A stretch of 64,000 nucleotides of DNA from Clostridium sp. DSM 17811 (GCF_018861905.1 NZ_JAHLDU010000006.1:175230-239229), one strand, 5' to 3'. Positions 47,114 through 55,917 are shown, numbered from the stretch's first letter. Numbers and translations are program-made. The notes: a model not told the origin generated them from the letters alone.

Positions 47114-47799
47114 TATTCATTACTTATTCCAAGACCCCTCATAGCATGTAAAATATGAAGTTTCATTGCTGTTTTTGCACCCTCTGCATCCCTGACTTCT
47201 AAAAACTCCATTATCATATGATGATCACTTAGCGTATCACAAATTATTGTTTCATTTTCATAAGATAAAATTACACCCTTATCAATTGCTTTGTAAAGTA
47301 TAGGCATTAACTTATTCATAAACTCATTATGAGTTGCCTTTGCTATAGATTTATGAAAAGCTTGCTCCGTCTCAGTACGGTCAAGCTTATTTAAAATTTT
47401 ATCTTCCTCTAATCTACCATAGTATAATATTCTTGCAAGTTCCTTATCTGTTGCCCGAATTGCTGCATAATAAGCAGTTTGAGGCTCAAAAATCAATCTC
47501 ATTTCATATAAATCTTTAACGTTCATCTTAATTGTAGAAAACTCTTCTAAGCCAAAATCACCATTAAGTTTCTCATGATTTGTCACATATGTTCCTTTAC
47601 CTCTCTTAATTTCAAGTATATTGTGAGTTACTAAAATACGAATACCTTCGCGAAGTGTAGTTCTACTTACTCCTAGTTGCTTCGATAGTTCATTTTCATT
47701 TGGTAGTTTATCTCCAATAACAAATTTTTTATCTATAGTAATCATTGCAAGAATATCATCAGCAACACTTTGGGATAAGTTTTTTTCTTTTCTTGACAT
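47113..47799 (-). CDS. FadR-subfamily GntR transcriptional regulator
   Basis: 228 residues from ATG at 47799 (GGGAGG upstream). The winged helix is at 10-75 (KLPNENELSKQLGVSRTTLR, KRGKGTYV). A helical FCD ligand domain follows, with DLYEMRLIFEPQTAYYAA, FHKSIAKATHNEF and DHHMIMEFLEVRDAEGA holding the metal-binding Asp/His residues. Such regulators sense small carboxylates. It is transcribed toward ilvD but is separated from it by a terminator and the ilvD promoter, so it may repress ilvD. Confidence 0.88.
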   Translation of the reverse strand: MSRKEKNLSQSVADDILAMITIDKKFVIGDKLPNENELSKQLGVSRTTLREGIRILVTHNILEIKRGKGTYVTNHEKLNGDFGLEEFSTIKMNVKDLYEMRLIFEPQTAYYAAIRATDKELARILYYGRLEEDKILNKLDRTETEQAFHKSIAKATHNEFMNKLMPILYKAIDKGVILSYENETIICDTLSDHHMIMEFLEVRDAEGAKTAMKLHILHAMRGLGISNE

Positions 47800-47897
47800 A
47801 GGATAGCCTCCCATATTATAACATTTCGTAATTTTAAAAAACAATAATATCACAAAGTGTTTCTTTTATTATACTGCTATAACTAAAGCCTTTATTC

Positions 47898-49280
47898 TTA
47901 TTTGATATTGCATTTAGGCAAAATATTTCGTAGCGATTGCATATCTGTAACTTCAATTTGATTCATGCTGACATTTAACTCAGTTAGGTTAATCAACACT
48001 TTTAAAGGTTCTATATTAGTAATTTGATTATTACTTAAATTTAATGAAGTCAAATTAGTCAGATTCTCTATTCCTGAAAGATTTGTGATATGTTTATCTT
48101 TAGCATCTTGCAAACTTGTTATCTTATCAACATCAGACTTCAAAATATCTCCAGTTGGTTTTTGAATGGCATCCCTTATTAACTTTTCTAAATTTTCATC
48201 GGGAAATGTAATAACTTTGCTATCTTCAACCTGCTTACTGACACTTGTTATATTTTGCTTAGGCGTAATAACTGTATTCACATCGCTAGGCATTTCCAGT
48301 TCTTTATACTTAGTATTGCCTGGAGAATAATCTTTTATTTGATTAGTGTCTAAATACAAATCAATCAGTTTAGTAAGTCTCTTTAGAGGTTCTATATTAC
48401 TCATTTGATTTGCTGCTAAATTCAAATTAGTCAAATTAGTTAGTCCTTTTAAAGGTTCTATATCACTCATCTTATTTGCAGATAAATTCAAACTAATCAA
48501 GTTAGTTAGTCCCTTTAAAGGTTCTATATTACTCATCTTATTCGCAGCTAAATTCAAATCGGTTAGATTAGTAAGTCCCTTTAAAGGTTCTATGTCACTC
48601 ATTTGATTTGCTGCTAAATTTAAATTTGTCAATTTAGTAAGCCCTTTTAAAGGTTCTATATCACGCATTTGGTTATCAGCCAAATTCAGATTTTTCAATT
48701 TGGTAAGTCTCTTTAAATGCTCTATATTACTCATTTTGTTTGCTGCTAAATCCAAATTAGTTAATTCAATAAGTCCCTTTAAAGGAGCTATATTACTCAT
48801 TTGATTAGTATCCAGATTCAGATGAGTCAATTCAGTAAGCCCAATCAAAGGTTCTATATTATTAATTTTATTAGACGCTAAATTCAAATTAGTCAAATTT
48901 GTTAATCCATTCAAAGGTTTTAAATTACTAATTTGGTTATTACTTAAATTTAAATATACTAGATTAGTCAGATTTTCTATGCCTGAAAGATTCTTAATAT
49001 GTTTGCCTTTAGTATTTTGTAGGTTTGTTATCTTATCAACATCATCCCTTAAAATATCTCCGCTAGGGCATTGTATATATGCTCTTATTGCTTTTTCCAA
49101 ATTTTTATCTGAAAATGTAATCACCGTACTCTCTGTTACCTGGGCACTTACTAATGTTAGTTTAGCTTTATTATTTAATGATGAATTTTTTACAAATCTA
49201 TACCCACCAAGACTAAATACAACTAATATAATTAAAAAAATACTGACCCACTTAAATTTGTTATAATAAACCTTTATCAT
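47898..49280 (-). CDS. Membrane-anchored leucine-rich-repeat protein (internalin-like)
   Basis: 460 residues. One N-terminal membrane helix (12-30) anchors an extracellular chain. A cap (FSDKNLEKAIRAYIQCPSGD...DDVDKITNLQ) is followed by ten 22-residue LRRs of the form LTNLNLAANKMSNIEPLKG. After a linker, a second copy of the cap (FPDENLEKLIRDAIQKPTGD...) and two more LRRs follow, so the cap-LRR unit occurs twice. The DNA repeats every 66 bases. No sorting motif or other domain is seen. A protein-protein or wall-binding role is likely. Confidence 0.85.
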   Translation of the reverse strand: MIKVYYNKFKWVSIFLIILVVFSLGGYRFVKNSSLNNKAKLTLVSAQVTESTVITFSDKNLEKAIRAYIQCPSGDILRDDVDKITNLQNTKGKHIKNLSGIENLTNLVYLNLSNNQISNLKPLNGLTNLTNLNLASNKINNIEPLIGLTELTHLNLDTNQMSNIAPLKGLIELTNLDLAANKMSNIEHLKRLTKLKNLNLADNQMRDIEPLKGLTKLTNLNLAANQMSDIEPLKGLTNLTDLNLAANKMSNIEPLKGLTNLISLNLSANKMSDIEPLKGLTNLTNLNLAANQMSNIEPLKRLTKLIDLYLDTNQIKDYSPGNTKYKELEMPSDVNTVITPKQNITSVSKQVEDSKVITFPDENLEKLIRDAIQKPTGDILKSDVDKITSLQDAKDKHITNLSGIENLTNLTSLNLSNNQITNIEPLKVLINLTELNVSMNQIEVTDMQSLRNILPKCNIK

Positions 49281-49473
49281 TTTTATAATCCCCCGTTTGT
49301 ACTTTTAATTAAACTACATCATATATTCTATTTAAAACAAGACTTTAACAATTGAGGGATTTATATTATTTATTTTATCCTAATGCTCCAAAAAATTTCA
49401 AATACTTCCCCTGTATCTTAATTTTTTAATAAACAAGCAATCTATACTTTATGTTTATGAATTTAACCTTGAG

Positions 49474-50931
49474 TTACAAATAAACATCTGAAAGTTCCAC
49501 ACGTATATTTTCATTTTCACTTTTCCCTTTACTACTATATAACATATTCTCGTGCTTCACCTTCCCAGCTGGAAGTTCAACTGTAAATTTGCTTCCTTTT
49601 CCGAATTCGCTTTCAGCATATATAGCGCCTCCATGTAATTCCACAATGGACTTGACTAAACTTAAACCAATGCCTGTGCCTTCAGAATTTCTTGATAAAG
49701 ATTTATCTACTTGCTTAAATCTATCAAAAATCATCTTCAAGTTTTCTTCTTCAATTCCTATGCCGTTGTCCTTGACTGAAATTTGAAAGAATTTATCTTC
49801 ATCCTTGAACTCCACAAGTATCTCATCACCTTCATTTGAGAATTTTATGGCATTTGATATAAGATTTAATAATATTCTTTGTATCATCTCTGTATCGCAT
49901 GCAACAATTTTTTCCTCTGTATCCGTATCAAAAATAATACGTATACCTTTAATATCAGTAATATTAGTTACAGACATTACTATTTCTTCCACAACTTCAA
50001 CGATATTATTATTTGATAAATTTAAATTAAAGAATCCTGCTTGGATCTTTGATGAATCGACTATATTATTTATAAGTTTAGATAACCTATATGAATTTAA
50101 TTTCATTGAGTCAAGATATTTAATAATCGTTTCTCGCCGCTCATCTAATGAACCTTTATCACAATACATTTGAAATAATTGTATGGCTGAAAAAATTACA
50201 TTTAGTGGTGTTTTAAGTTCATGTGAAATATTTGCAATAAACTCTTCATGTGAAATAAGTAATTTATTTAATTCCTCATTCACTTCATTTTTTTTCTTAA
50301 CTTCCTCATACATAAAATTTGAGATATACTTAATAAATATAATATTACCCATAATAAGTACAATTCCCAAAACGATCAATAACCATCTCTGAAATATTTG
50401 AGTTTTTGCGACCTTATTTCGTGATATATTTACCTCTAAATCAATCTTACTTATTAGTATATTATCAGTAACCTTAAAATTATCAACTAACTTTTTGCCT
50501 TGATTTAAATTAAGTTTAGCCTGTACTAATTTCCCATTATTGACTAATTCTATTTGTTGTTTGTAAAATTTTTGGATAGATTTCATCTGTTGGCTAAGTT
50601 GATTTGTAATATCAACACCTAGTGCTGTATCCTTTAAATTATCCAAGGAAGTATAATATCCTTGTACTTGTTTATTTCCTAAATAATATGGTTCTAAAAA
50701 TTCTTTATTTTCTGAAATCATATAAGACTGAATACCTGATTCTTGATTTATTAGTGATGTTAAAATTTCCGTTGAAAATATTTTTGCCGGAATTATTTTT
50801 TTAATAATAAAATCAGATTCACTACATACTTTATTCATACTATAAATACTAAATAATATTATAATTAATGATAAACAAGCAATTGAAAAATATCCTAAAA
50901 CCATAGTTCGCCTACTTTTATTTCTACCCAT
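49474..50931 (-). CDS. Sensor histidine kinase with CHASE3-type extracellular domain
   Basis: 485 residues. Two membrane helices (about 10-31 and 182-203) enclose a ~150-residue helical domain resembling CHASE3 (INQESGIQSYMISENKEFLEPY). The kinase core shows H-box FIANISHELKTPLN near residue 237, N-box NLISNAIKFS, G1 DNGIGIEE and G2 GTGIGLSLVK. No response regulator gene is adjacent, so it is an orphan in this window. Upstream AT-rich DNA shows no clear operator. Confidence 0.9.
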   Translation of the reverse strand: MGRNKSRRTMVLGYFSIACLSLIIILFSIYSMNKVCSESDFIIKKIIPAKIFSTEILTSLINQESGIQSYMISENKEFLEPYYLGNKQVQGYYTSLDNLKDTALGVDITNQLSQQMKSIQKFYKQQIELVNNGKLVQAKLNLNQGKKLVDNFKVTDNILISKIDLEVNISRNKVAKTQIFQRWLLIVLGIVLIMGNIIFIKYISNFMYEEVKKKNEVNEELNKLLISHEEFIANISHELKTPLNVIFSAIQLFQMYCDKGSLDERRETIIKYLDSMKLNSYRLSKLINNIVDSSKIQAGFFNLNLSNNNIVEVVEEIVMSVTNITDIKGIRIIFDTDTEEKIVACDTEMIQRILLNLISNAIKFSNEGDEILVEFKDEDKFFQISVKDNGIGIEEENLKMIFDRFKQVDKSLSRNSEGTGIGLSLVKSIVELHGGAIYAESEFGKGSKFTVELPAGKVKHENMLYSSKGKSENENIRVELSDVYL

Positions 50932-51120
50932 AATAATTATCCTCGTTTCAAAAATAACTTTTGCTACTGTAAATTAAAAATTATATATTTCAGTAACATA
51001 TTACCACATTTTCTTACAAATTACTACATATTACTTTGTTCTTAAATTACGTTATTATTTTGTTTTTGTAAGAAATAAAAGTTATCCAATTCTTAATATT
51101 GTTTTATGTATGTTCTTTGC

Positions 51121-51816
51121 TTACGAATTGGTTCCAAAATCAATTTTTGATTTTTTGATCATTAAAAATCCATAAACTAATATACTAATAGCAAAAATCC
51201 ATGGAATTATTGTTAAAACTGAAGGTGCAAGCTCTATATATTTTGTTATTAGGTTATCCTCAAGTATCATTTTAAGAGAAGTATGGGCTAGTATCCCACC
51301 ACCCAAATATATAACAATAGGATGTTTTCTCATTAAATTTGCAACAATTTGACTTCCAAAAAAAATTATTGGTACATTTATCAAAATACCAACTATAATT
51401 AATAATACACTTCCATTTGCAGCACTTGCTATTGCAATTACATTATCAAGACTCATACTTATATCTGCAATAATAATTATAGCCACAGCTTCCCAAAATT
51501 TTTCTGCTTTCTTTACCGTACAATCATCTTCTTGAGATTCAGGTTTAATGAAATCCCATGTGATTTTCACTAAAAATAAACCACCAATTAATTTAATATG
51601 TAGCCATTGTATATTCATTATTAGCGTTATAATACAAGCAAATACTATTCTTAATCCTATAGCACCTGTTATTCCAATCAAACTCGCTTTTTTAGCATAT
51701 TCAGGTGGTAATTTTTTGGTTGCCAAAGCAATAACACCAATATTGTCGCCAGATAATGTTAAATCCAGTATGGTAATCTTAAGTATTCCTATAATTAAAA
51801 GCACTAAACTCTCCAT
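51121..51816 (-). CDS. TerC/YjbE-family integral membrane protein
   Basis: 231 residues, about seven membrane helices, with acidic residues in the first and fifth helices: LDLTLSGDNIGVIALA and ADISMSLDNVIAIASA, the signature of TerC proteins. Members are tied to manganese export or metal loading of exported enzymes. A basic tail ends the protein. An intrinsic terminator in the leader (51877-51904) suggests attenuation. Confidence 0.88.
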   Translation of the reverse strand: MESLVLLIIGILKITILDLTLSGDNIGVIALATKKLPPEYAKKASLIGITGAIGLRIVFACIITLIMNIQWLHIKLIGGLFLVKITWDFIKPESQEDDCTVKKAEKFWEAVAIIIIADISMSLDNVIAIASAANGSVLLIIVGILINVPIIFFGSQIVANLMRKHPIVIYLGGGILAHTSLKMILEDNLITKYIELAPSVLTIIPWIFAISILVYGFLMIKKSKIDFGTNS

Positions 51817-51876
51817 TTCAATCCTCTTCTCTCGTTTTCTTCTGTAGCATTCGTAAATGTTCCTATTATTAATTCA

Positions 51877-51904
51877 CAAAAAACTTCATAGAAATTCTAT
51901 GAAG
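51877..51904 (-). terminator. Leader terminator (attenuator) before the terC-like gene
   Basis: Stem CTTCATAGAA / TTCTATGAAG followed on the minus strand by TTTTTT, lying between the promoter at 51975-52002 and the ATG at 51816. A terminator in this place must be bypassed for expression. The leader before it (~65-90 bases, GGTAAGGGCTAAAGC...) pairs GCTAA with TTAGC but I do not recognise a known riboswitch. Confidence 0.65.
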
Positions 51905-51974
51905 CGTTTAATTTTCACAAAAATGAATTTTACTCTTTTCTATTTACGCTAATCAATAAGCTTTAGCCCTTACC

Positions 51975-52002
51975 ATTATACAGTATTATACTATTTTTTC
52001 AA
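51975..52002 (-). promoter_or_regulatory. Promoter of the terC-like gene
   Basis: TTGAAA and TATAAT with a 16-base spacer on the minus strand, predicting a start near 51968 and a leader of ~150 bases. Confidence 0.65.
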
Positions 52003-52032
52003 TACAGTTTGTAAAATTTCATATTTTATTAT

Positions 52033-52070
52033 AAAGAAGCTAATCCAAATAATTTTAGATTAGCCTCTTT
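52033..52070. terminator. Intrinsic terminator after the 87-residue hypothetical gene
   Basis: Stem AAAGAAGCTAATC / GATTAGCCTCTTT with a 12-base loop; both flanks have A or T runs. Confidence 0.8.
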
Positions 52071-52086
52071 TTTAATATATTCAATT

Positions 52087-52350
52087 TTATTTTAATACTT
52101 TCAACATAGTTTCCAGTATAGCAATACCTTCTTCCTTATATACCACTGACAACATGTATAACTCTCTAACAGCTTCTAGCGCCTTTTGAATACTCTCTTT
52201 ACTCTTAGTATTGACGTAATACCAGTGATCACCGTCATTGCTTCTTAACTCTTTCATATCCTTACTAGAATGTTCATTTAAGTTCCAGTAGCTTTTAACT
52301 GGTTTTTTCACTACATCTTCAAGATGTTTTCTACCTATTAATGGCATCAT
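52087..52350 (-). CDS. Hypothetical protein, 87 residues
   Basis: A small soluble, charged protein with no cysteine, membrane segment or known motif; DGDHWYYVNTKSKESIQKAL in the middle and a helical C terminus. GGGGGAATT precedes two consecutive ATG codons, so the start may be one codon later. It is flanked by terminators on its 3' side and by the MATE gene upstream in the same direction. Confidence 0.55.
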   Translation of the reverse strand: MMPLIGRKHLEDVVKKPVKSYWNLNEHSSKDMKELRSNDGDHWYYVNTKSKESIQKALEAVRELYMLSVVYKEEGIAILETMLKVLK

Positions 52351-52450
52351 AATTCCCCCTATTTTTTATTATTAAAAATTACTAAATAGGATATCATTAT
52401 ATATGATTCGACATAAATAATCTATACTCTATATTCTATATTTACATATA

Positions 52451-53809
52451 CTACATCATTTCCCGATTAATAATCTTATTCTTCTTCCATCTTCCGGACC
52501 TCAGATATATTATACACATTACAAGTGATGCGAATGTTGCAAGCGGCGATGCAAAACCAATTTCGTACAGCGTTATACCTGCCATTTTACTTAAAACAAA
52601 GGACAATGGAATACGAATAAAAAAAGTAGCAATTAAACTATGAATCATTGGAAATAAAGAATTGCCACAGCCACTAAAAAACGAGTTCATACAAAATACA
52701 AAACATACCAAAATGCAGTCAATACTGTATGATTTCAGATATAGTGCGGCTGTTTTTATAACCTCAACATCTCTAGAAAACAATGCTGTCAGCGACGTTG
52801 GATTAATTTGTACATATATATAACATATTATTCCTATAATTAACGAACATCCCATTCCTACATACAAACACTGTTTCGCTCTTTCCTGCTTTCCTGCCCC
52901 CATATTCTGAGCTGTCATTGCTGCAATTGCTGAGGCAAACGCAATAGTTGGAAGCATTGTAAATACAATTATTTTTTCTACAACACCTACAGATGCAGAA
53001 GCAGTAAGCCCCATTACATTAATAACCGCTGTAATTATTATAAAAGAAACATTAATTAAACCATCCTGTAATGCTATTGGTAGTCCTAACTTAAATACTC
53101 TCTTTGCTTTACCTGATTCAAGTTTAATATTACTGCGATTGAACTCAAAAACAAAACCTACCTTTTTTACATACATGACCCCAATTATGAAACTTATAGC
53201 TTGTGCAGCTATAGTTGCAATCGCCGCTCCTGGTGCACCCATATGTAAAACACCCACTAATATTAAATCTACAACAATGTTAGTTACACAAGCTACTGTT
53301 ATAAAGTATAATGGAGCTTTTGAATTACCTAATCCTCGTAGAATACCACTTAATGCATTATAACCGATAATAAATGGTATACCACAAGAACATATGAAAA
53401 TATATTGTTTTGTGTATTTAAATGCCTCTGATGGTGTATTCATTAAACTTGTAATAGTACCTGTTAGTAGTACCATAATTACAGTCAACGCAGCAGCCAT
53501 TATAGCAAATATACAAATTATAGTTCCAATTGACTCTGCAATATCCTTGTATCTTTTTGCACCCAAATAGTTACCGATTATAATTGTACCGCCTGTGGTA
53601 AGTCCAAGAATAACTCCTGTAATTGTCTGCATAATCTGACTTCCTGTTGCCACCGCAGAAACTTGGGCAGAATTATCAAACTGACCAACAACTAGCAAAT
53701 CTGCTGCGCCATAAAGTGCTTGCAGCAAACTTGCTAATAAAAATGGAAATGCAAATTTTAATAGTGTGGGGATAACCTTCCCCTTCGTTAAATCATTATG
53801 TTGCTGCAT
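52451..53809 (-). CDS. MATE-family multidrug/Na+ antiporter
   Basis: About 452 residues with twelve membrane helices in two homologous bundles (LLKFAFPFLLASLLQALYGA and VFKLGLPIALQDGLINVSFI). This is the DinF/NorM-like branch. ATG at 53809 is preceded by AGGAGGGTATATATTA; the frame remains open 50 codons upstream only because it passes through the leader. It expels cationic drugs or flavins using an ion gradient. Its leader holds a terminator and a 7-codon ORF, suggesting drug-induced attenuation. Confidence 0.9.
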   Translation of the reverse strand: MQQHNDLTKGKVIPTLLKFAFPFLLASLLQALYGAADLLVVGQFDNSAQVSAVATGSQIMQTITGVILGLTTGGTIIIGNYLGAKRYKDIAESIGTIICIFAIMAAALTVIMVLLTGTITSLMNTPSEAFKYTKQYIFICSCGIPFIIGYNALSGILRGLGNSKAPLYFITVACVTNIVVDLILVGVLHMGAPGAAIATIAAQAISFIIGVMYVKKVGFVFEFNRSNIKLESGKAKRVFKLGLPIALQDGLINVSFIIITAVINVMGLTASASVGVVEKIIVFTMLPTIAFASAIAAMTAQNMGAGKQERAKQCLYVGMGCSLIIGIICYIYVQINPTSLTALFSRDVEVIKTAALYLKSYSIDCILVCFVFCMNSFFSGCGNSLFPMIHSLIATFFIRIPLSFVLSKMAGITLYEIGFASPLATFASLVMCIIYLRSGRWKKNKIINREMM

Positions 53810-53824
53810 TAATATATACCCTCC

Positions 53825-53882
53825 TAAAAACAAAAAATGCTGGATAAGACAGTTGATTTTATCCAACCATCTTATCCAGCAT
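53825..53882 (-). terminator. Leader terminator (attenuator) before the MATE gene
   Basis: A perfect 13-bp stem ATGCTGGATAAGA / TCTTATCCAGCAT (53837-53849 with 53870-53882) with a 20-base loop, followed on the minus strand by TTTTTTGTTTTT that runs straight into the MATE ribosome site AGGAGGG. It sits after the promoter, so it must be controlled. The 5' arm is also the coding start of a short leader ORF. Confidence 0.75.
53859..53882 (-). CDS. 7-codon leader peptide of the MATE gene
   Basis: ATG CTG GAT AAG ATG GTT GGA TAA encodes MLDKMVG. CGGAGGG stands 11 bases before it, and the stretch GGAGGGTATATA(A)-T(A)ATG closely copies that of the MATE gene itself. The ORF spans the 5' arm and loop of the terminator hairpin, so a ribosome held on it would prevent the hairpin. 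Expression is inferred. Confidence 0.45.
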   Translation of the reverse strand: MLDKMVG

Positions 53883-53912
53883 ATAGTTATATACCCTCCG
53901 ATGAATATACTA

Positions 53913-53941
53913 ACCGTACCACATACACGAATTATTGTCAA
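53913..53941 (-). promoter_or_regulatory. Promoter before the MATE leader
   Basis: A perfect TTGACA -35 with a 17-base spacer to TACGGT, a poor -10. It lies between the aminotransferase stop and the leader ORF. Predicted start near 53906. Confidence 0.45.
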
Positions 53942-53975
53942 AATATATAAGTAAATCATTCATAGTTATTACCTC

Positions 53976-55163
53976 TTAATATTGGGAAAAATCCATTAAT
54001 CTTTTAATTCCCTCTTTAATATTTTCCATAGATGTAGCATAAGAAAGTCTTACATAATTACTTACACCAAATCCATCTCCAGGGATAACTGCTACCTTTT
54101 CTTTGTTAAGAAGTACCTTAGCAAAATCTATTGAATTATTAATTTTAGTACCATCAATTATTTTACCAAACATCTTAGAAATGTTAACCATAATATAAAA
54201 CGCTCCTGTTGGTTTTGTACATGAGAGCGTACTAGAAGTGTTTATTTTTTTAACTATATAATCCCTTCTTATTTTGAACTCTTTAACCATTAGTTTTACT
54301 GAAGTCTGATTTCCATTTAATGCCTCAACTGCAGCATATTGCGCTATAGAATTAGGGTTAGCTGTAGTATGGCTTTGTATATTAGACATTAATTTAATAA
54401 TTTTCTCATTTCCGGCAGCATATCCAATTCTCCAACCAGTCATTGAATATGTTTTAGAAACACCATGAATTATAATAGTTCTATTATATGAATCATTATT
54501 TAAATTCGCTATGCTTGTATATTTAAAATCATCATAAATAAACTTTTCATATATTTCATCAGATATTATTATCAAATCGTTAGCTTTTGCAAAATTTGCA
54601 ATAAATAATAACTCAGACCTGCTATATACTGCACCCACAGGATTATTAGGACTATTTATAAGAATTGCTTTAGTTTTTGGCGTCAAAACTTCATTTAATG
54701 CTTCACTTGTATATTTAAAATCATTTTCTTCATTAGCAGCTGCATATACCGGTACCCCATCTGATAGTTTAATTAATTCAGGATAACTAACCCAATATGG
54801 TTTAGAAAGAATAACTTCATCTCCAGGATTTAGAATAGATTGAAATACATTGGCTATACATTGTTTAGCTCCAGTTGAAATGATAATTTGAGATTTATTG
54901 TATATTAAATTGTTATCTCGCCTAAATTTCTCACATATTGCAGTTTTTAATTCATCAATACCTGATGCCTTTGTATATTTTGTACACCCCCCTCTAATAG
55001 CTTCTATAGCTGCATTTTGAATGTTTTCATGTGTATCAAAATCCGGTTCACCTGCACCAAATATAATTACGTCAATCCCATCTGCTTTCATTTCTTTTGC
55101 TCTAGAAGTAATATCTAGGGTTATTGATGGTGAAATTTGTTCTGCTTTCTTTGAAAAAATCAT
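53976..55163 (-). CDS. Class I/II PLP-dependent aminotransferase (aspartate aminotransferase-like)
   Basis: 395 residues. Motifs are GAGEPDFDTHENI near 36, NSPNNPVGAVY near 170, ISDEIYEKF near 200 and the PLP lysine in GVSKTYSMTGWRIGY near 235; the C-terminal arginine is in YVRLSYATS. It belongs to the aspartate/prephenate aminotransferase branch, acting on amino acids with 2-oxoglutarate or oxaloacetate. GGAGG precedes ATG. An inverted DnaA-box pair lies ~25 bases upstream. Confidence 0.9.
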   Translation of the reverse strand: MIFSKKAEQISPSITLDITSRAKEMKADGIDVIIFGAGEPDFDTHENIQNAAIEAIRGGCTKYTKASGIDELKTAICEKFRRDNNLIYNKSQIIISTGAKQCIANVFQSILNPGDEVILSKPYWVSYPELIKLSDGVPVYAAANEENDFKYTSEALNEVLTPKTKAILINSPNNPVGAVYSRSELLFIANFAKANDLIIISDEIYEKFIYDDFKYTSIANLNNDSYNRTIIIHGVSKTYSMTGWRIGYAAGNEKIIKLMSNIQSHTTANPNSIAQYAAVEALNGNQTSVKLMVKEFKIRRDYIVKKINTSSTLSCTKPTGAFYIMVNISKMFGKIIDGTKINNSIDFAKVLLNKEKVAVIPGDGFGVSNYVRLSYATSMENIKEGIKRLMDFSQY

Positions 55164-55184
55164 ATCAAAACCTCCATATATAGA

Positions 55185-55226
55185 GTTTTATCCACAGAAA
55201 CATTTTATAATCCCTGTGGATAAAAC
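55185..55226. promoter_or_regulatory. Inverted pair of perfect DnaA-box sequences (or terminator-like hairpin)
   Basis: GTTTTATCCACAG (55185-55197) and CTGTGGATAAAAC (55214-55226) are perfect 13-bp inverted repeats 16 bases apart. Each contains TTATCCACA, the consensus DnaA box. It lies between the KDPG aldolase stop and the aminotransferase start. There is no U-tract on the minus strand, which makes a terminator less likely. Confidence 0.5.
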
Positions 55227-55272
55227 GATTAATATTTATTATTTTATACGTTATTATAGTATTAATTTAATC

Positions 55273-55917
55273 CTATAGCCCTCTTGCACTATTAACTTTT
55301 GCAACAAATTTAGCAGCCATTTCTTTTACTGCCTCGTAGTCACCAGTTTTTGCTCCCTTAGTCAATTCACCACCAGTACCTACTGCTACTGCTCCAGCCT
55401 TTATCCAATCCTCTACATTACTTAAGCTTACTCCACCAGTTGGCATAAGGTTTGCCTGGGGAAGTGGTCCATTAAATGAGCTAATTATTGATGGACCAAA
55501 TGCATTTCCTGGGAATACTTTTATAATATCAACCCCATATTCTAAAGCCTCTATTGCCTCTTTAACAGTCATTATTCCTGGCACAACAGCTACTGCATAT
55601 CTGTTACAAATTTTTAATGTGTCTACATTTAAATTTGGACTTACTATAAAATCTGCTCCTGCGAGCATGCATGCTCTAGCTGTTTCCGGATCAAGTACAG
55701 TACCTGCTCCTATAAGAGCTTCTTCAGCATTATAACGTTCAGATAATTCTTTAATTATATCAATAGCACCCGGAACTGTCATAGTAATTTCAATAGCTTT
55801 TATTCCACCCTTTATAACTGCATCAATAATTTTAATCCCTTGCTTCTTTGATTCTGCTCTTATTACTGCAACAACACCTGCATCTAAAATTTGTTTAATA
55901 ACTTGTGATTTTTTCAT
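55273..55917 (-). CDS. eda: 2-dehydro-3-deoxy-phosphogluconate (KDPG/KHG) aldolase
   Basis: 214 residues, one small TIM barrel. Features are AVIRAESKKQGI near 15, AIEITMTVPGA near 40 (catalytic Glu), GAGTVLDPETA near 70 and the Schiff-base lysine in IIKVFPGNAFGPSII near 133. It splits KDPG or 4-hydroxy-2-oxoglutarate to pyruvate. The upstream U32 gene overlaps its start by a base. No edd gene is nearby, so the substrate may be a sugar-acid intermediate. Confidence 0.92.
   Translation of the reverse strand: MKKSQVIKQILDAGVVAVIRAESKKQGIKIIDAVIKGGIKAIEITMTVPGAIDIIKELSERYNAEEALIGAGTVLDPETARACMLAGADFIVSPNLNVDTLKICNRYAVAVVPGIMTVKEAIEALEYGVDIIKVFPGNAFGPSIISSFNGPLPQANLMPTGGVSLSNVEDWIKAGAVAVGTGGELTKGAKTGDYEAVKEMAAKFVAKVNSARGL

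Noticed and set aside
48360..48960. Regular 66-bp repeats as a possible CRISPR array or satellite
   Set aside because: They lie within one long reading frame and encode 22-residue leucine-rich repeats; there are no unique spacers between identical repeats.
51817..52002. yybP-ykoY manganese riboswitch before the terC-like gene
   Set aside because: The conserved internal-loop sequences of that riboswitch could not be found by eye; only a leader terminator is supported.
52451..53959. A 502-residue MATE protein starting at 53959
   Set aside because: The first 50 codons cover the promoter, leader ORF and terminator; AGGAGGG stands before ATG at 53809, where the normal MATE N terminus begins.
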